DNA from: an uncultured Acinetobacter sp.
GTDB lineage: Bacteria > Pseudomonadota > Gammaproteobacteria > Pseudomonadales > Moraxellaceae
DNA length: 64,000 nt
Reading direction: 5' to 3'
Assembly: GCA_913777945.1 (NCBI GenBank)
Contig: CAJYTY010000062.1
Coordinates: 32,340-96,339 of the forward strand
Shown here: positions 37,590 to 49,288 of the stretch, in pieces
How the letters are laid out: each line of letters starts with the position of its first letter
Numbering within the stretch: the stretch's first letter is position 1
Notes under the pieces: model-generated
Seen by the model: the letters and a program-made list of their open reading frames with translations, nothing else
What the model was told of the DNA's origin: nothing
The model's database searches: none
Translations under genes and position numbers: made by a program

Positions 37590-37601
37590 AAGGAGTCGCT
37601 T

Positions 37602-37853
37602 ATGTTTGAGTATTTGATTGTTGCTGTATTAGTGTTGTGGAGTGCTTTTGTCGTTTTTAAGAAAGTATTCCCTAAAACCGCAAGTTCCTTGTCGCTTATT
37701 TTGTCAAATCTATGTCAGCGATTTGGTTGGCAGAGTTTGGCCATGTGGTTAAAACCTAAAACTGTTATCAGATGTGCTGGTGGTTGTGGTTGCTCGACTG
37801 ACGCGAATGAACCACAAAATAAAGAAGCGATTCAAACAGTAAAATGGCGTTGA
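37602..37853 (+). CDS. Small FeoB-associated Cys-motif membrane protein
   Basis: The 83-residue protein has one N-terminal transmembrane helix (residues ~4-20) and a C-terminal CAGGCGCS cluster (~58-65) that could bind metal. It occupies the third position of the feo operon, 12 bases after feoB, where other bacteria carry FeoC or a Cys-rich FeoB-associated protein. It lacks the winged-helix of FeoC. A role in FeoB function is inference from place and cysteines. Confidence 0.7.
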   Translation: MFEYLIVAVLVLWSAFVVFKKVFPKTASSLSLILSNLCQRFGWQSLAMWLKPKTVIRCAGGCGCSTDANEPQNKEAIQTVKWR

Positions 37854-37860
37854 ATCTCTA

Positions 37861-37886
37861 AAAGCTCACATTGGATTGTGGGCTTT
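37861..37886 (+). terminator. Intrinsic terminator of feo operon
   Basis: AAAGCTCACA and TGTGGGCTTT pair with one wobble around TTGGAT, followed by a T-rich stretch. Confidence 0.75.
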
Positions 37887-39611
<1,725 letters not shown>

Positions 39612-39621
39612 GAACTGATCT

Positions 39622-40815
39622 ATGGCTGATTTAGCCCAAAATACGGTACAAAAGATTTCACAATTATTGAATCGTTTACCTAAACTCCCTGCCGAAATGA
39701 CAGCGCGTAATGTGCTCATTTTTTGTGTAATTTGTTTGTTGTGTTTCGGTTCGGTCATGGTGGCGTCTGCATCAATGCCATATGCTGAATATATTCATGA
39801 GAATCCATTTTATTTCTTAATTCGTCATGGAATTTCGATTGTTGTTGCTGCCGTAGTGGCATTCTTAACCTATAGAGTTTCCTTGAATTTATGGTTTAAA
39901 AATGCTTTTCCATTATGGCTTGTGACGATGGTACTGCTATTGGCAGTGTTGGTTGTTGGTTCGGAAGTAAACGGTTCACATCGTTGGATTAAGCTCGGTG
40001 GTTTTACCCTACAACCGACGGAAATTGCGAAAATCGTAATGGCAATTTTTACCGCTGACTATGTTGTTCGCCGCGCTAAAGAAGTTCGAACGCATTGGAA
40101 AGGCTTATTGCGATTGAGTGGTGTCATGGCTTTGACAGTTGGATTTATTGTGGCAGAGCCTGATCTCGGTGCGACGGTTGTTATTGTCCTCATGATGGTT
40201 GGCGTGTTTTTCTTGGCAGGTGCACCAGCAACTCAATTTTTAATTATGCTTGGGGCAATTCTGGCAGGGATTACTGCACTTATTTTATTTGAACCATTCC
40301 GTTTCCAGCGTTTAATTTCCTTTACGAATCCTTGGGCTGACCCATTAGGTGTAGGTTATCAGTTATCAAATGCGTTGATGGCATTTGGACGTGGAGAATG
40401 GATTGGAACGGGTTTAGGACACAGCGTACAAAAGCTTTCCTATCTTCCAGAAGCACATACAGACTTCATGTTAGCTGTTCTGGGCGAAGAATTTGGCTTT
40501 GTTGGCGTCACCTTGGTGATGGTATTGTCCTTTACTATGTTGGCGTGCTGTATTCGAATAGGACATCGTGCTCTGCAACATAACTATTTACGCGCAGGCT
40601 ATTTAGCATATGGCATTAGCATTATTTTTCTTATGCAAATTTTGGTAAATGCTGGGATGAATATGGGCTTAATGCCGACTAAAGGTTTGACTTTGCCGTT
40701 TATTAGTTATGGCGGTACATCTTTGATGATGTGTGCTGCGATGATTAGTTTAATTCTGAAAATTGATGCTTCAACTCAAGAATTAAACCCTGTGAAAGAA
40801 GAATCGAATTTCTAA
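39622..40815 (+). CDS. ftsW: Peptidoglycan glycosyltransferase FtsW
   Basis: FtsW is the SEDS-family polymerase of septal peptidoglycan. The 397-residue protein has about ten transmembrane segments, the catalytic-loop region around ANPWADPLGVGYQLSNALMAFG-type sequence (here TNPWADPLGVGYQ, ~237-249), and the C-terminal NAGMNMGLMPTKGLTLPFIS motif. Pairing with murD in one operon favours FtsW over RodA. Confidence 0.93.
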   Translation: MADLAQNTVQKISQLLNRLPKLPAEMTARNVLIFCVICLLCFGSVMVASASMPYAEYIHENPFYFLIRHGISIVVAAVVAFLTYRVSLNLWFKNAFPLWLVTMVLLLAVLVVGSEVNGSHRWIKLGGFTLQPTEIAKIVMAIFTADYVVRRAKEVRTHWKGLLRLSGVMALTVGFIVAEPDLGATVVIVLMMVGVFFLAGAPATQFLIMLGAILAGITALILFEPFRFQRLISFTNPWADPLGVGYQLSNALMAFGRGEWIGTGLGHSVQKLSYLPEAHTDFMLAVLGEEFGFVGVTLVMVLSFTMLACCIRIGHRALQHNYLRAGYLAYGISIIFLMQILVNAGMNMGLMPTKGLTLPFISYGGTSLMMCAAMISLILKIDASTQELNPVKEESNF

Positions 40816-40835
40816 GATATTTCAACAATAAAAAG

Positions 40836-40855
40836 GCCCTGTCATTATGCAGGGC
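40836..40855. terminator. Bidirectional intrinsic terminator
   Basis: GCCCTG and CAGGGC pair around an eight-base loop, with an A-run before and a T-run after. It serves the convergent ftsW and gluQ genes. Confidence 0.85.
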
Positions 40856-40866
40856 TTTTTTATTAT

Positions 40867-41808
40867 TTATAAGAAAACACCATTAAGATGGATGCCTTTG
40901 GGGATTCGATTTATATCCCATTGTTGTACGGCTTGTTGAAGCATGATACGTGGCTGATCAAGTTCTATAGCAGATTGACCTAAAGCTAAAATAGCCTGCT
41001 GTAAGAGCTCAGGTGCCTGATTGATATCTAGCGCTTGAGCCAAATTTTGTTTAGATAATTTTTGCCCTTGGTGATTCATGGCAAGGGGGAGGTGCATATA
41101 GTTGAGAGATGGGTAATTCAGTAAAGAGCCTAACCAAATTTGTCTGACGGTATTGTCTAAAAGGTCTGCGCCGCGCACCACGTGCGTAATACCTTGTAAA
41201 TAGTCATCTACCACGACAGCGAGTTGATAACTAATAATGCCATCACGACGTTTTAAAACAAAATCACCCAAGTCATATTTAAGATTAGAGCATAACTGAC
41301 CCTGTAAGCGATCTTGAAAACAAATCTGTTGATCCGTGACTTTTAAACGAACTGCTTGATCAGTAAACTCTAAATTTAAATCGCGACAGGTTCCTACATA
41401 GATATGATTTGAACCCAGTATTTTTCGTGTGCATTGGCAGGCATAAATCGCATCGGATTGCTTGAGTTGCTCAAGTACCTGTTCATAGATCTCGAAACGA
41501 TCTTTTTGGAAAATAATCTCAGCATCTGGTTCAAATTGAAAGGCATCAATGCAAGAGAGGATATGTGTTTCGCTATTCGGAAAAATACGAGGAATATCGG
41601 TATCTTCGATGCGAACTAGCCATTTCCCTTGATTGGCCTTGGCATCGCAATAACTGGCAACTGCGGTAATCAAAGAACCAAAATGCAATGGGCCGGTTGG
41701 CGATGGCGCAAACCGACCCACATATGAGCAGCGATTAAGCAAAGCACCGCTTTGCCGCTGCGCAAGAGCGAAGCTGAGCTTCGCTGCATGGTTTAACACA
41801 GTTGTCAA
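40867..41808 (-). CDS. gluQ: Glutamyl-Q tRNA(Asp) synthetase
   Basis: GluQ attaches glutamate to queuosine in tRNA(Asp). It resembles the catalytic half of GluRS, without the anticodon-binding domain: YVGRFAPSPTGPLHFGSL (HIGH-type motif), the zinc site CQC...C and KLSKQN (KMSKS-type). It follows dksA by two bases, the usual linkage. The first ~28 residues before the YVGRFAPS motif are longer than normal and are encoded by a double-hairpin repeat; the start (TTG at 41808, or GTG at 41799) is therefore uncertain. Confidence 0.88.
   Translation of the reverse strand: MTTVLNHAAKLSFALAQRQSGALLNRCSYVGRFAPSPTGPLHFGSLITAVASYCDAKANQGKWLVRIEDTDIPRIFPNSETHILSCIDAFQFEPDAEIIFQKDRFEIYEQVLEQLKQSDAIYACQCTRKILGSNHIYVGTCRDLNLEFTDQAVRLKVTDQQICFQDRLQGQLCSNLKYDLGDFVLKRRDGIISYQLAVVVDDYLQGITHVVRGADLLDNTVRQIWLGSLLNYPSLNYMHLPLAMNHQGQKLSKQNLAQALDINQAPELLQQAILALGQSAIELDQPRIMLQQAVQQWDINRIPKGIHLNGVFL
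41728..41787. repeat. REP-like double hairpin within the 5' end of gluQ
   Basis: Two perfect 7-bp hairpins lie side by side: GCAAAGC-ACC-GCTTTGC (41739-41755) and GCGAAGC-TGA-GCTTCGC (41768-41784). GCAGCG/CGCTGC repeats flank them (41728-41733, 41756-41761, 41782-41787). The block is much richer in G+C than its surroundings and looks like a small palindromic element inserted in frame. Confidence 0.55.
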
Positions 41809-41810
41809 AA

Positions 41811-42344
41811 TTAACCGTTATTTTGCTTTTCTTTGATTTCAGCCAAAGTTTTGCAATCAATACACAAGGTCGCCGTCGGACGAGCTTCTAAACGACGTAA
41901 ACCAATTTCAATACCACAGGTCTCACAGAAACCGTAGTCTTCATTTTGAATTGCTTCAATTGATTGTTCGATTTTACGAATGAGTTTGCGCTCACGGTCA
42001 CGTGTACGTAATTCAATCGCAAATTCTTCTTCTTGCGTTGCTCGGTCGTTGACGTCAGGAAGAGCAGTTGATTCATCTTGCATTGTATTCAATGTACGAT
42101 CAACTTCAGACATTAACTCAGCTTTCCATGCATTTAAAATTTGGCGGAAATGCTCAAGCTGTCCTTCAGACATATATTCTTCATTTTTCTTCGGCTGATA
42201 AGGTGCAATTCCAAATAAGCTTGCAGTTGTACCACCTTCTGAAGCTTTTGGTTTGGTTTTACGTACGCGTTTCACAGCCGATTTTTGATCGTCGATCACT
42301 TCTGTCTGTTCGTCCAAGACTTGATTTTGGTTGTCATTCGCCAT
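41811..42344 (-). CDS. dksA: RNA polymerase-binding transcription factor DksA
   Basis: DksA enters the RNA polymerase secondary channel and works with ppGpp in the stringent response. The 177-residue protein has a variable basic N-terminus (1-~45), the coiled coil with the acidic tip region (~75-120; ALPDVNDRATQEEEFA) and the zinc finger CETC...CIDC. The ATG at 42344 is nine bases from an AGGA ribosome site; an ATG three codons earlier overlaps that site. Confidence 0.95.
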   Translation of the reverse strand: MANDNQNQVLDEQTEVIDDQKSAVKRVRKTKPKASEGGTTASLFGIAPYQPKKNEEYMSEGQLEHFRQILNAWKAELMSEVDRTLNTMQDESTALPDVNDRATQEEEFAIELRTRDRERKLIRKIEQSIEAIQNEDYGFCETCGIEIGLRRLEARPTATLCIDCKTLAEIKEKQNNG

Positions 42345-42373
42345 ATAGGGCATTCCTCATCTTACACGTACTA

Positions 42374-42403
42374 TCTATACGCAAAAAATATGGTGATATG
42401 CAA
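42374..42403 (-). promoter_or_regulatory. Probable sigma-70 promoter of dksA-gluQ
   Basis: On the minus strand, TTGCAT and TATAGA are 18 bases apart and 30 bases from the dksA start. The spacing and sequence are acceptable for a housekeeping promoter. Confidence 0.5.
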
Positions 42404-42533
42404 GTGTTTTTATAGAAACCTAAGATGGTTTTTTCCATCAAGGGTCGACATCATATAGAGTTTTTCAGCAAGATGGTAGTCATTCCCGTCCAGATTTTGT
42501 GAGAAAACGATAATGTAATTTGTAATCAAAAGT

Positions 42534-43349
42534 TTAGTCATATCCCAAGACTTCAGAGCTATTCATTCGCTGTGAAGTTGATAAACGATAGACCTGAGTT
42601 TCGATTTCTCCGTTTGCTTTAAGTTTAATAAAGCGGTAACCCGGATGTTCTTCATCAAGTGCAAACTTATCACTTTTAGGTTTGAACTGTATGCAGGTTG
42701 ATGGCGTTGATAAAAATTGAATACCTTGCCATGTGTTAATAGAATCTTGGTGGACATGACCACAGATGATGGCTTTGATATTTGAAAAAGGTCGAATCGT
42801 TTCGAGTAAATCAGATGAGTTCTTTAGTTTATGTTGATCAATCCAAGCAGATTCCATGGCAAAAGGATGGTGATGGCAGGCAATCATAATATGGCGATCA
42901 TGATGTTTTTTTAATAATTCTGTCAATTGTTCAAGGCCAGCCTCTGCAATTTTGCCATCAATTCTTGTTGGCTGTGCGCTATTAAGTAAAATAATGCACC
43001 AATCGCCAATTTCTACGACAGTAGGTTGATGTGGATCTGCTCCATGAAAAGGGAAGTGAGATACATCATCATGATTGCCGGGCGTCTGAAAAAAGGGAAT
43101 GCCTATACTCTGCATATGCTTAAGATAGCGATCATAAGTCACAGTTGTTGGGTTCTGTGCTAAATCTCCAGTATGCACAATCATATCGATCTGCGGATGT
43201 TGTTGGCGCATCAAGTCAATTACTGCATGAAAGCTTTGTTCAGGGTGCATCCCGACAAACTCTAAATGCGGATACTCCAATAGATGAGTATCAGTAATTT
43301 GTATGATCACAAAATCTTTTTGTGATAATTTTGAGACTTGGAAAGTCAC
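42534..43349 (-). CDS. cpdA: 3',5'-cyclic-AMP phosphodiesterase CpdA
   Basis: A class III calcineurin-like phosphodiesterase of 271 residues that lowers cAMP. Metal-binding motifs are visible in order: QITDTHL, HTGDLAQ, PGNHDD, CHHHPF and CGHVHQD. The GTG start at 43349 follows an AGGGG ribosome site at seven bases; an upstream reading would overlap nudF and lacks family similarity. It follows nudF by 19 bases, an arrangement seen in E. coli and Pseudomonas. Confidence 0.9.
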   Translation of the reverse strand: MTFQVSKLSQKDFVIIQITDTHLLEYPHLEFVGMHPEQSFHAVIDLMRQQHPQIDMIVHTGDLAQNPTTVTYDRYLKHMQSIGIPFFQTPGNHDDVSHFPFHGADPHQPTVVEIGDWCIILLNSAQPTRIDGKIAEAGLEQLTELLKKHHDRHIMIACHHHPFAMESAWIDQHKLKNSSDLLETIRPFSNIKAIICGHVHQDSINTWQGIQFLSTPSTCIQFKPKSDKFALDEEHPGYRFIKLKANGEIETQVYRLSTSQRMNSSEVLGYD

Positions 43350-43368
43350 CGTCTTACCCCTTTCAGAT

Positions 43369-43980
43369 TTATTGTCGTTGTATATATTGACTAAGCCATT
43401 GTAATGCCATGATGACAGGGGCATTCTTCAAGCGATTATTTTTGAATAACATCGTGATTTCAGCGTAATTAAATAGATGGAGTTGAATATCTTCTCCTTC
43501 ATCTGAAACGCCAAAGATGCCCCCATTGCTTGGCAAATCAACTTCTGCAGCATATAAATGAAAAAACTCAGCGCATGCACCGGCAGAAGGATAAAAACTG
43601 AATAAATGCTGCAATTCATTAATTTCGCAGCCTGATTCTTCTAGACTTTCACGACGAATACAGGTTTCTGGGGATTCATTTCCATCCAGTACACCAGCAA
43701 TGATCTCAAGTTGCCATGCTGACTCGGAGTCATTTAATGCACCAACACGAAATTGTTCAATAAGTGCGAAACGTTGTTGCTGATTGTTATAAAGTAAAAC
43801 GCCAGCAGCTTCTGGACGATGTATAAGTTCACGCTGAATAATTGGTGAATATTCAGATCGATGAAATAGTCGGTGCGTAAGATTCACTTTCTCAACTTGA
43901 ATGAATCCTCGGAATAAAAACTCTCGAGATTCTATCGTAACGTCGGATGCTGAATAGCTGGCGTGGTCAAGAATATTCAT
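43369..43980 (-). CDS. nudF: ADP-ribose pyrophosphatase (Nudix)
   Basis: This 203-residue Nudix enzyme splits ADP-ribose to AMP and ribose 5-phosphate. The Nudix box is complete (G-x5-E-x7-RE-x2-EE-x-G, residues ~94-117, with RRESLEESG). The ATG at 43980 is preferred over a TTG two codons upstream. It heads the nudF-cpdA pair. Confidence 0.88.
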   Translation of the reverse strand: MNILDHASYSASDVTIESREFLFRGFIQVEKVNLTHRLFHRSEYSPIIQRELIHRPEAAGVLLYNNQQQRFALIEQFRVGALNDSESAWQLEIIAGVLDGNESPETCIRRESLEESGCEINELQHLFSFYPSAGACAEFFHLYAAEVDLPSNGGIFGVSDEGEDIQLHLFNYAEITMLFKNNRLKNAPVIMALQWLSQYIQRQ

Positions 43981-44055
43981 CTTCAATCAGGATGAGATTG
44001 TACATATCTCATCCTAACCGAGAATGATTCGTGGGCAAATCTTTTTTTAGTCGAT

Positions 44056-45981
<1,926 letters not shown>

Positions 45982-46046
45982 TCAAGCACGAGCAAAAACG
46001 ATAGCGAATTTATCTCTTTGATAAATAAAGGCGAGGCTTTTGTTGG

Positions 46047-46152
46047 GCTTGATTCCTACGCAGGTGTTAACCTGATCAGGTTCAACGGTACTCATCTTTA
46101 AATCTTGTGATTAAGATAATCTCAGCAGTTAATTAACTGCGCTCCGTCAAGC
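46047..46152 (-). ncRNA. TPP riboswitch (THI element) of thiC
   Basis: Read on the minus strand, the leader holds the conserved thi-box parts in order: CTGAGA (pyrimidine-sensing helix), GTTGAACCTGATC, GGTTAACACCTGCGTAGGA, closed by the P1 stem GCTTGA/TCAAGC. It lies about 95 bases before thiC. Binding of thiamine pyrophosphate would shut off expression. Confidence 0.93.
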
Positions 46153-46229
46153 TAGGTATTTAGACTAACAGATTTTTAGATTTTTGTTTTATCAATTCGC
46201 ACCAATCGACTTTTGACTCAGCTGTGTTA

Positions 46230-46264
46230 TTGTCATAAAAGTTTCATCATTGCTGTGTTTTAAT
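46230..46264 (+). promoter_or_regulatory. Pho box and -10 element of phoU
   Basis: TTGTCATAAAAGTTTCAT (46230-46247) matches the 18-bp Pho box (CTGTCATAAATCTGTCAT) at 14 positions. A TTTAAT -10 element begins 11 bases after it (46259-46264), exactly the geometry of PhoB-activated promoters. Confidence 0.65.
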
Positions 46265-46302
46265 CACCAATCATTTTTCCATGTGTCTAGTGGAGGCATA
46301 CT

Positions 46303-47025
46303 GTGAGTCCAAGTAATCCTGTGTTAAGTCACCATATTTCTTCACAATTTAATGAAGACTTACAAGATGTACATACCAAATTTATGACGATGGGTGGCTT
46401 AGTAGAGCAGCAGGTTGCAAATGCAATTCATGCTTTATTAGACACAGATGAAAATTTGGCGATTGATGTTCAATTTAAAGATAATGTTGTTAATCAATAT
46501 GAGCGTGATATTGATGAAGGTTTAACCTTGATTCTCGCTCGCCGTCATCCTGCTGCAATTGATTTGCGTATGGTAATTGCGATGAGCAAAGCAAATACAG
46601 ATTTAGAGCGGATTGGTGACGAAGCTTCAAAAATTGCTCGTATTGCGCAAAATTTATGTGAAGAAGGTGAGTCTCCACGCGGTTATATGGAAACACGCCA
46701 TATTGGTAACCAAGTGCGCGTTATGATTCATGATGCTTTGGATGCTTTCGCGCGTTTAGATGTTGATCAGGCTTTAAAAGTGGTGATGGCAGATGTGGAT
46801 ATTGATCGTGAATATCAGTCTGCAACACGAACTTTGATGACCTACATGATTGAAGACCCACGTCATATTGCTCGTGTGATTAATGTGATGTGGGTATTGC
46901 GTTCGCTTGAGCGAATTGGCGATCATGCACGTAATATTTCAGAGCAAGTTATTTATATGGCAAAAGGTATGGATGTACGTCATACCAGTATTGAAGAAAT
47001 TGAACAAAAAGTGAATCAAAAATAA
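46303..47025 (+). CDS. phoU: Phosphate-signalling protein PhoU
   Basis: PhoU links the Pst phosphate transporter to the PhoR kinase and holds the Pho regulon off when phosphate is plentiful. The 240-residue protein has two similar three-helix bundles (residues ~15-110 and ~120-225) with the repeated metal-binding motif ERIGDEASKIA and ERIGDHARNISE. The start is GTG, eight bases after GGAGG. It stands alone here, apart from pstSCAB. Confidence 0.95.
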   Translation: MSPSNPVLSHHISSQFNEDLQDVHTKFMTMGGLVEQQVANAIHALLDTDENLAIDVQFKDNVVNQYERDIDEGLTLILARRHPAAIDLRMVIAMSKANTDLERIGDEASKIARIAQNLCEEGESPRGYMETRHIGNQVRVMIHDALDAFARLDVDQALKVVMADVDIDREYQSATRTLMTYMIEDPRHIARVINVMWVLRSLERIGDHARNISEQVIYMAKGMDVRHTSIEEIEQKVNQK

Positions 47026-47042
47026 TCATCAAATAAAGATTC

Positions 47043-47068
47043 AAAGCTGCTACATAATGAGCAGCTTT
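47043..47068 (+). terminator. Intrinsic terminator of phoU
   Basis: AAAGCTGCT and AGCAGCTTT form a 9-bp stem around ACATAATG-like loop, followed by a T-run. Confidence 0.85.
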
Positions 47069-47260
47069 TTTTATCGCCATAGGTTGCATAAAGTCATCGG
47101 AAATGAAGTAATCATTAGGTAAATTTCAAGAGTATTCATCCAATAATTTCTCAAAATCCTAAGGTATTTTTTATTGTGGGATTAGCGTAGTTTGAACAAC
47201 GTTGCTGGGGCAATTTATTGTCCTAATATAATCGCGAATATAAATTTATATCATACAAAT

Positions 47261-47425
47261 AAAAAAATCCCAGACTTCGGGGGAAAGTCTGGGAGAGAAA
47301 TATCATGTGTTGCTTGAGATATCTAACTATCTCTTTGTGTTTCTGTATTCAATATAAGCGGAGAGTGTCGATCTGTCATGTAGACAACTGTGTATACTCT
47401 GTAACCCTTTATTACTTATGTAAAT
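47261..47425 (-). ncRNA. Candidate small RNA ending at an orphan minus-strand terminator
   Basis: On the minus strand TCCCAGACTT-N7-AAGTCTGGGA (47268-47294) is followed by seven T, a textbook terminator. The nearest minus-strand gene, yggX, already has its own terminator at 47434-47461, so this one appears to end a separate transcript. The ~130 bases between hold no protein gene but contain a small TGTC-TACAT-GACA hairpin. A clear promoter was not found; the 5' end is a guess. Confidence 0.45.
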
Positions 47426-47433
47426 GTCACGTA

Positions 47434-47461
47434 AAAAGAGAGCTATATTTAGCTCTCTTTT
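47434..47461 (-). terminator. Intrinsic terminator of argH-yggX
   Basis: AAAAGAGAGCTA and TAGCTCTCTTTT form a perfect 12-bp stem around four bases. On the minus strand it closes yggX 26 bases after the stop. Confidence 0.85.
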
Positions 47462-47486
47462 ATTCAGTGATGTTAGCTGAAATGAT

Positions 47487-47759
47487 TTACTTTTGTTCCG
47501 TCCAACCTTCTGCTTTTTCAACACTTTCGTCATTGTTGAAGAACTTCTCCCGTTGCTCTTCAAGAAACTTCTTCGCATCGGGTTCGAATACATTGAGGCG
47601 TTTTTCGTTAATGAGCGTGGTTTGGTGTTTTAACCATTCTTGCCAAGCCTGTTTTGAAACCGTCTCAAAGAATTCTTGACCTTTTGCACCTGGGAATGGT
47701 GCAAAGTCTAAACCGTCAAGCTCTTGTTTATATTTGCGGCAAAATACTTGTCTAGTCAT
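47487..47759 (-). CDS. yggX: Fe(II)-trafficking / oxidative damage protection protein YggX
   Basis: The 90-residue protein has the family start [19 protein letters not shown] with the conserved cysteine at residue 7, then [10 protein letters not shown] and [18 protein letters not shown]. YggX protects iron-sulfur clusters against oxidation. It is nine bases downstream of argH and so co-transcribed. In many gammaproteobacteria it follows mutY instead. Confidence 0.94.
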   Translation of the reverse strand: MTRQVFCRKYKQELDGLDFAPFPGAKGQEFFETVSKQAWQEWLKHQTTLINEKRLNVFEPDAKKFLEEQREKFFNNDESVEKAEGWTEQK

Positions 47760-47768
47760 GATTTATCC

Positions 47769-49202
47769 TTAAGCGTACAACTGTTCTAGGCGAGTGTGTG
47801 CACGAGTAATAGCTGCTTCAACTTGTTTTGGTGATGTCCCACCGATATGATCACGCGCATTCACAGAGGCTTCTAAAGTTAAGGCTTTATCAAATACATC
47901 TGCTTCGATCAAATCAGAGAATTGTTGAAGCTGTTCCAGTGTCAATTCAGATAAATCTTTTGCTTCAGCGACACCAAGCGCAACTGCTTTACCTACAATT
48001 TCGTGCGCATCACGGAAAGCAACACCTTTCTTCACAAGGTAATCAGCAAGGTCAGTTGCTGTAGAGAAACCACGAAGCGCTGCTTCACGCATAATTTCAA
48101 TGTTTGGAACGAGTGCAGGCACCATGTCTGCAAAAGCCATTAAGCAACCACGTACGGTATCAATCGCATCAAACAAAGGTTCTTTATCTTCTTGGTTGTC
48201 TTTGTTATATGCCAATGGTTGACCTTTCATTAAAGTCAATAAGCTGATTAAATCACCAAACACGCGACCTGATTTACCACGTACAAGTTCAGGTACATCT
48301 GGATTTTTCTTCTGAGGCATAATTGAAGAGCCTGTGCAGAAACGATCTGGGATGTTCACGAATTTAAATTGTGCTGAAGTCCATAAAATCAGTTCTTCAG
48401 ACATACGTGATAAATGCATCATGATCAATGATGCGGCAGCGTTAAATTCAATGGCAAAGTCACGATCGGAAACAGCATCAAGCGAATTTTCAGAAACTGC
48501 TTCAAAACCCAATAATTCTGCTGTATATGCGCGATCAATTGGGTAGGTTGTTCCTGCTAAGGCTGCTGAACCGAGTGGCATGCGATTAACTCGTTTGCGG
48601 CAATCTTGAAGGCGTTCAGTATCGCGAACTAACATCTCAAACCAAGCCAACAGGTGATGACCAAAAGTCACGGGTTGAGCTGTTTGTAAATGAGTAAAAC
48701 CAGGCATAATCGTATTGGTATTTTTACTTGCCAGACTGAGTAGGCCTTTTTGTAAGCGTAGTAATAGACCTAAAATGTCATCAATTTCATCGCGCAAATA
48801 TAAACGGATGTCAGTTGCAACTTGGTCATTACGGCTACGACCAGTATGTAATTTTTTACCTGTAATGCCGATACGTTGAGTCAAGCGAGACTCAATGTTC
48901 ATGTGCACATCTTCTAAATCAATACGCCATTCGAAATTACCCGCTTCGATTTCAGCTTTGATTGTATTCAAACCTTGGATAATATCATCACGTTCAGCTT
49001 CAGTCAGTACACCAACTTTAGCAAGCATGGTTGCATGTGCAATCGAACCTGCAATATCTTGTTTATAAAAACGTTGGTCAAATTGAACAGATGCGGTAAA
49101 TTCTGCAACAAATGCATCTGTTGCTTCAGAGAAGCGACCACCCCACATTCCAGAGGTTTGATTAGGGCTTGCTGAAGAAGAGGATTGAGAAGATGTGGTC
49201 AT
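47769..49202 (-). CDS. argH: Argininosuccinate lyase
   Basis: ArgH releases arginine and fumarate, the last step of arginine synthesis. The 477-residue protein has a Ser-rich N-terminal tail (residues 2-~16) before the family core [11 protein letters not shown], and the fumarase-superfamily signature [15 protein letters not shown] (~295-309). It is divergent from the sensor kinase gene, whose longest reading would overlap its start. Confidence 0.96.
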   Translation of the reverse strand: MTTSSQSSSSASPNQTSGMWGGRFSEATDAFVAEFTASVQFDQRFYKQDIAGSIAHATMLAKVGVLTEAERDDIIQGLNTIKAEIEAGNFEWRIDLEDVHMNIESRLTQRIGITGKKLHTGRSRNDQVATDIRLYLRDEIDDILGLLLRLQKGLLSLASKNTNTIMPGFTHLQTAQPVTFGHHLLAWFEMLVRDTERLQDCRKRVNRMPLGSAALAGTTYPIDRAYTAELLGFEAVSENSLDAVSDRDFAIEFNAAASLIMMHLSRMSEELILWTSAQFKFVNIPDRFCTGSSIMPQKKNPDVPELVRGKSGRVFGDLISLLTLMKGQPLAYNKDNQEDKEPLFDAIDTVRGCLMAFADMVPALVPNIEIMREAALRGFSTATDLADYLVKKGVAFRDAHEIVGKAVALGVAEAKDLSELTLEQLQQFSDLIEADVFDKALTLEASVNARDHIGGTSPKQVEAAITRAHTRLEQLYA

Positions 49203-49288
49203 GGCGGCTCAGTAAAATAAAAAAGAGTATAGCAAATCCAAACGTAGTTGCTGAAATTCGACGCAAGAAGTTATCGAAAACACGTCAA

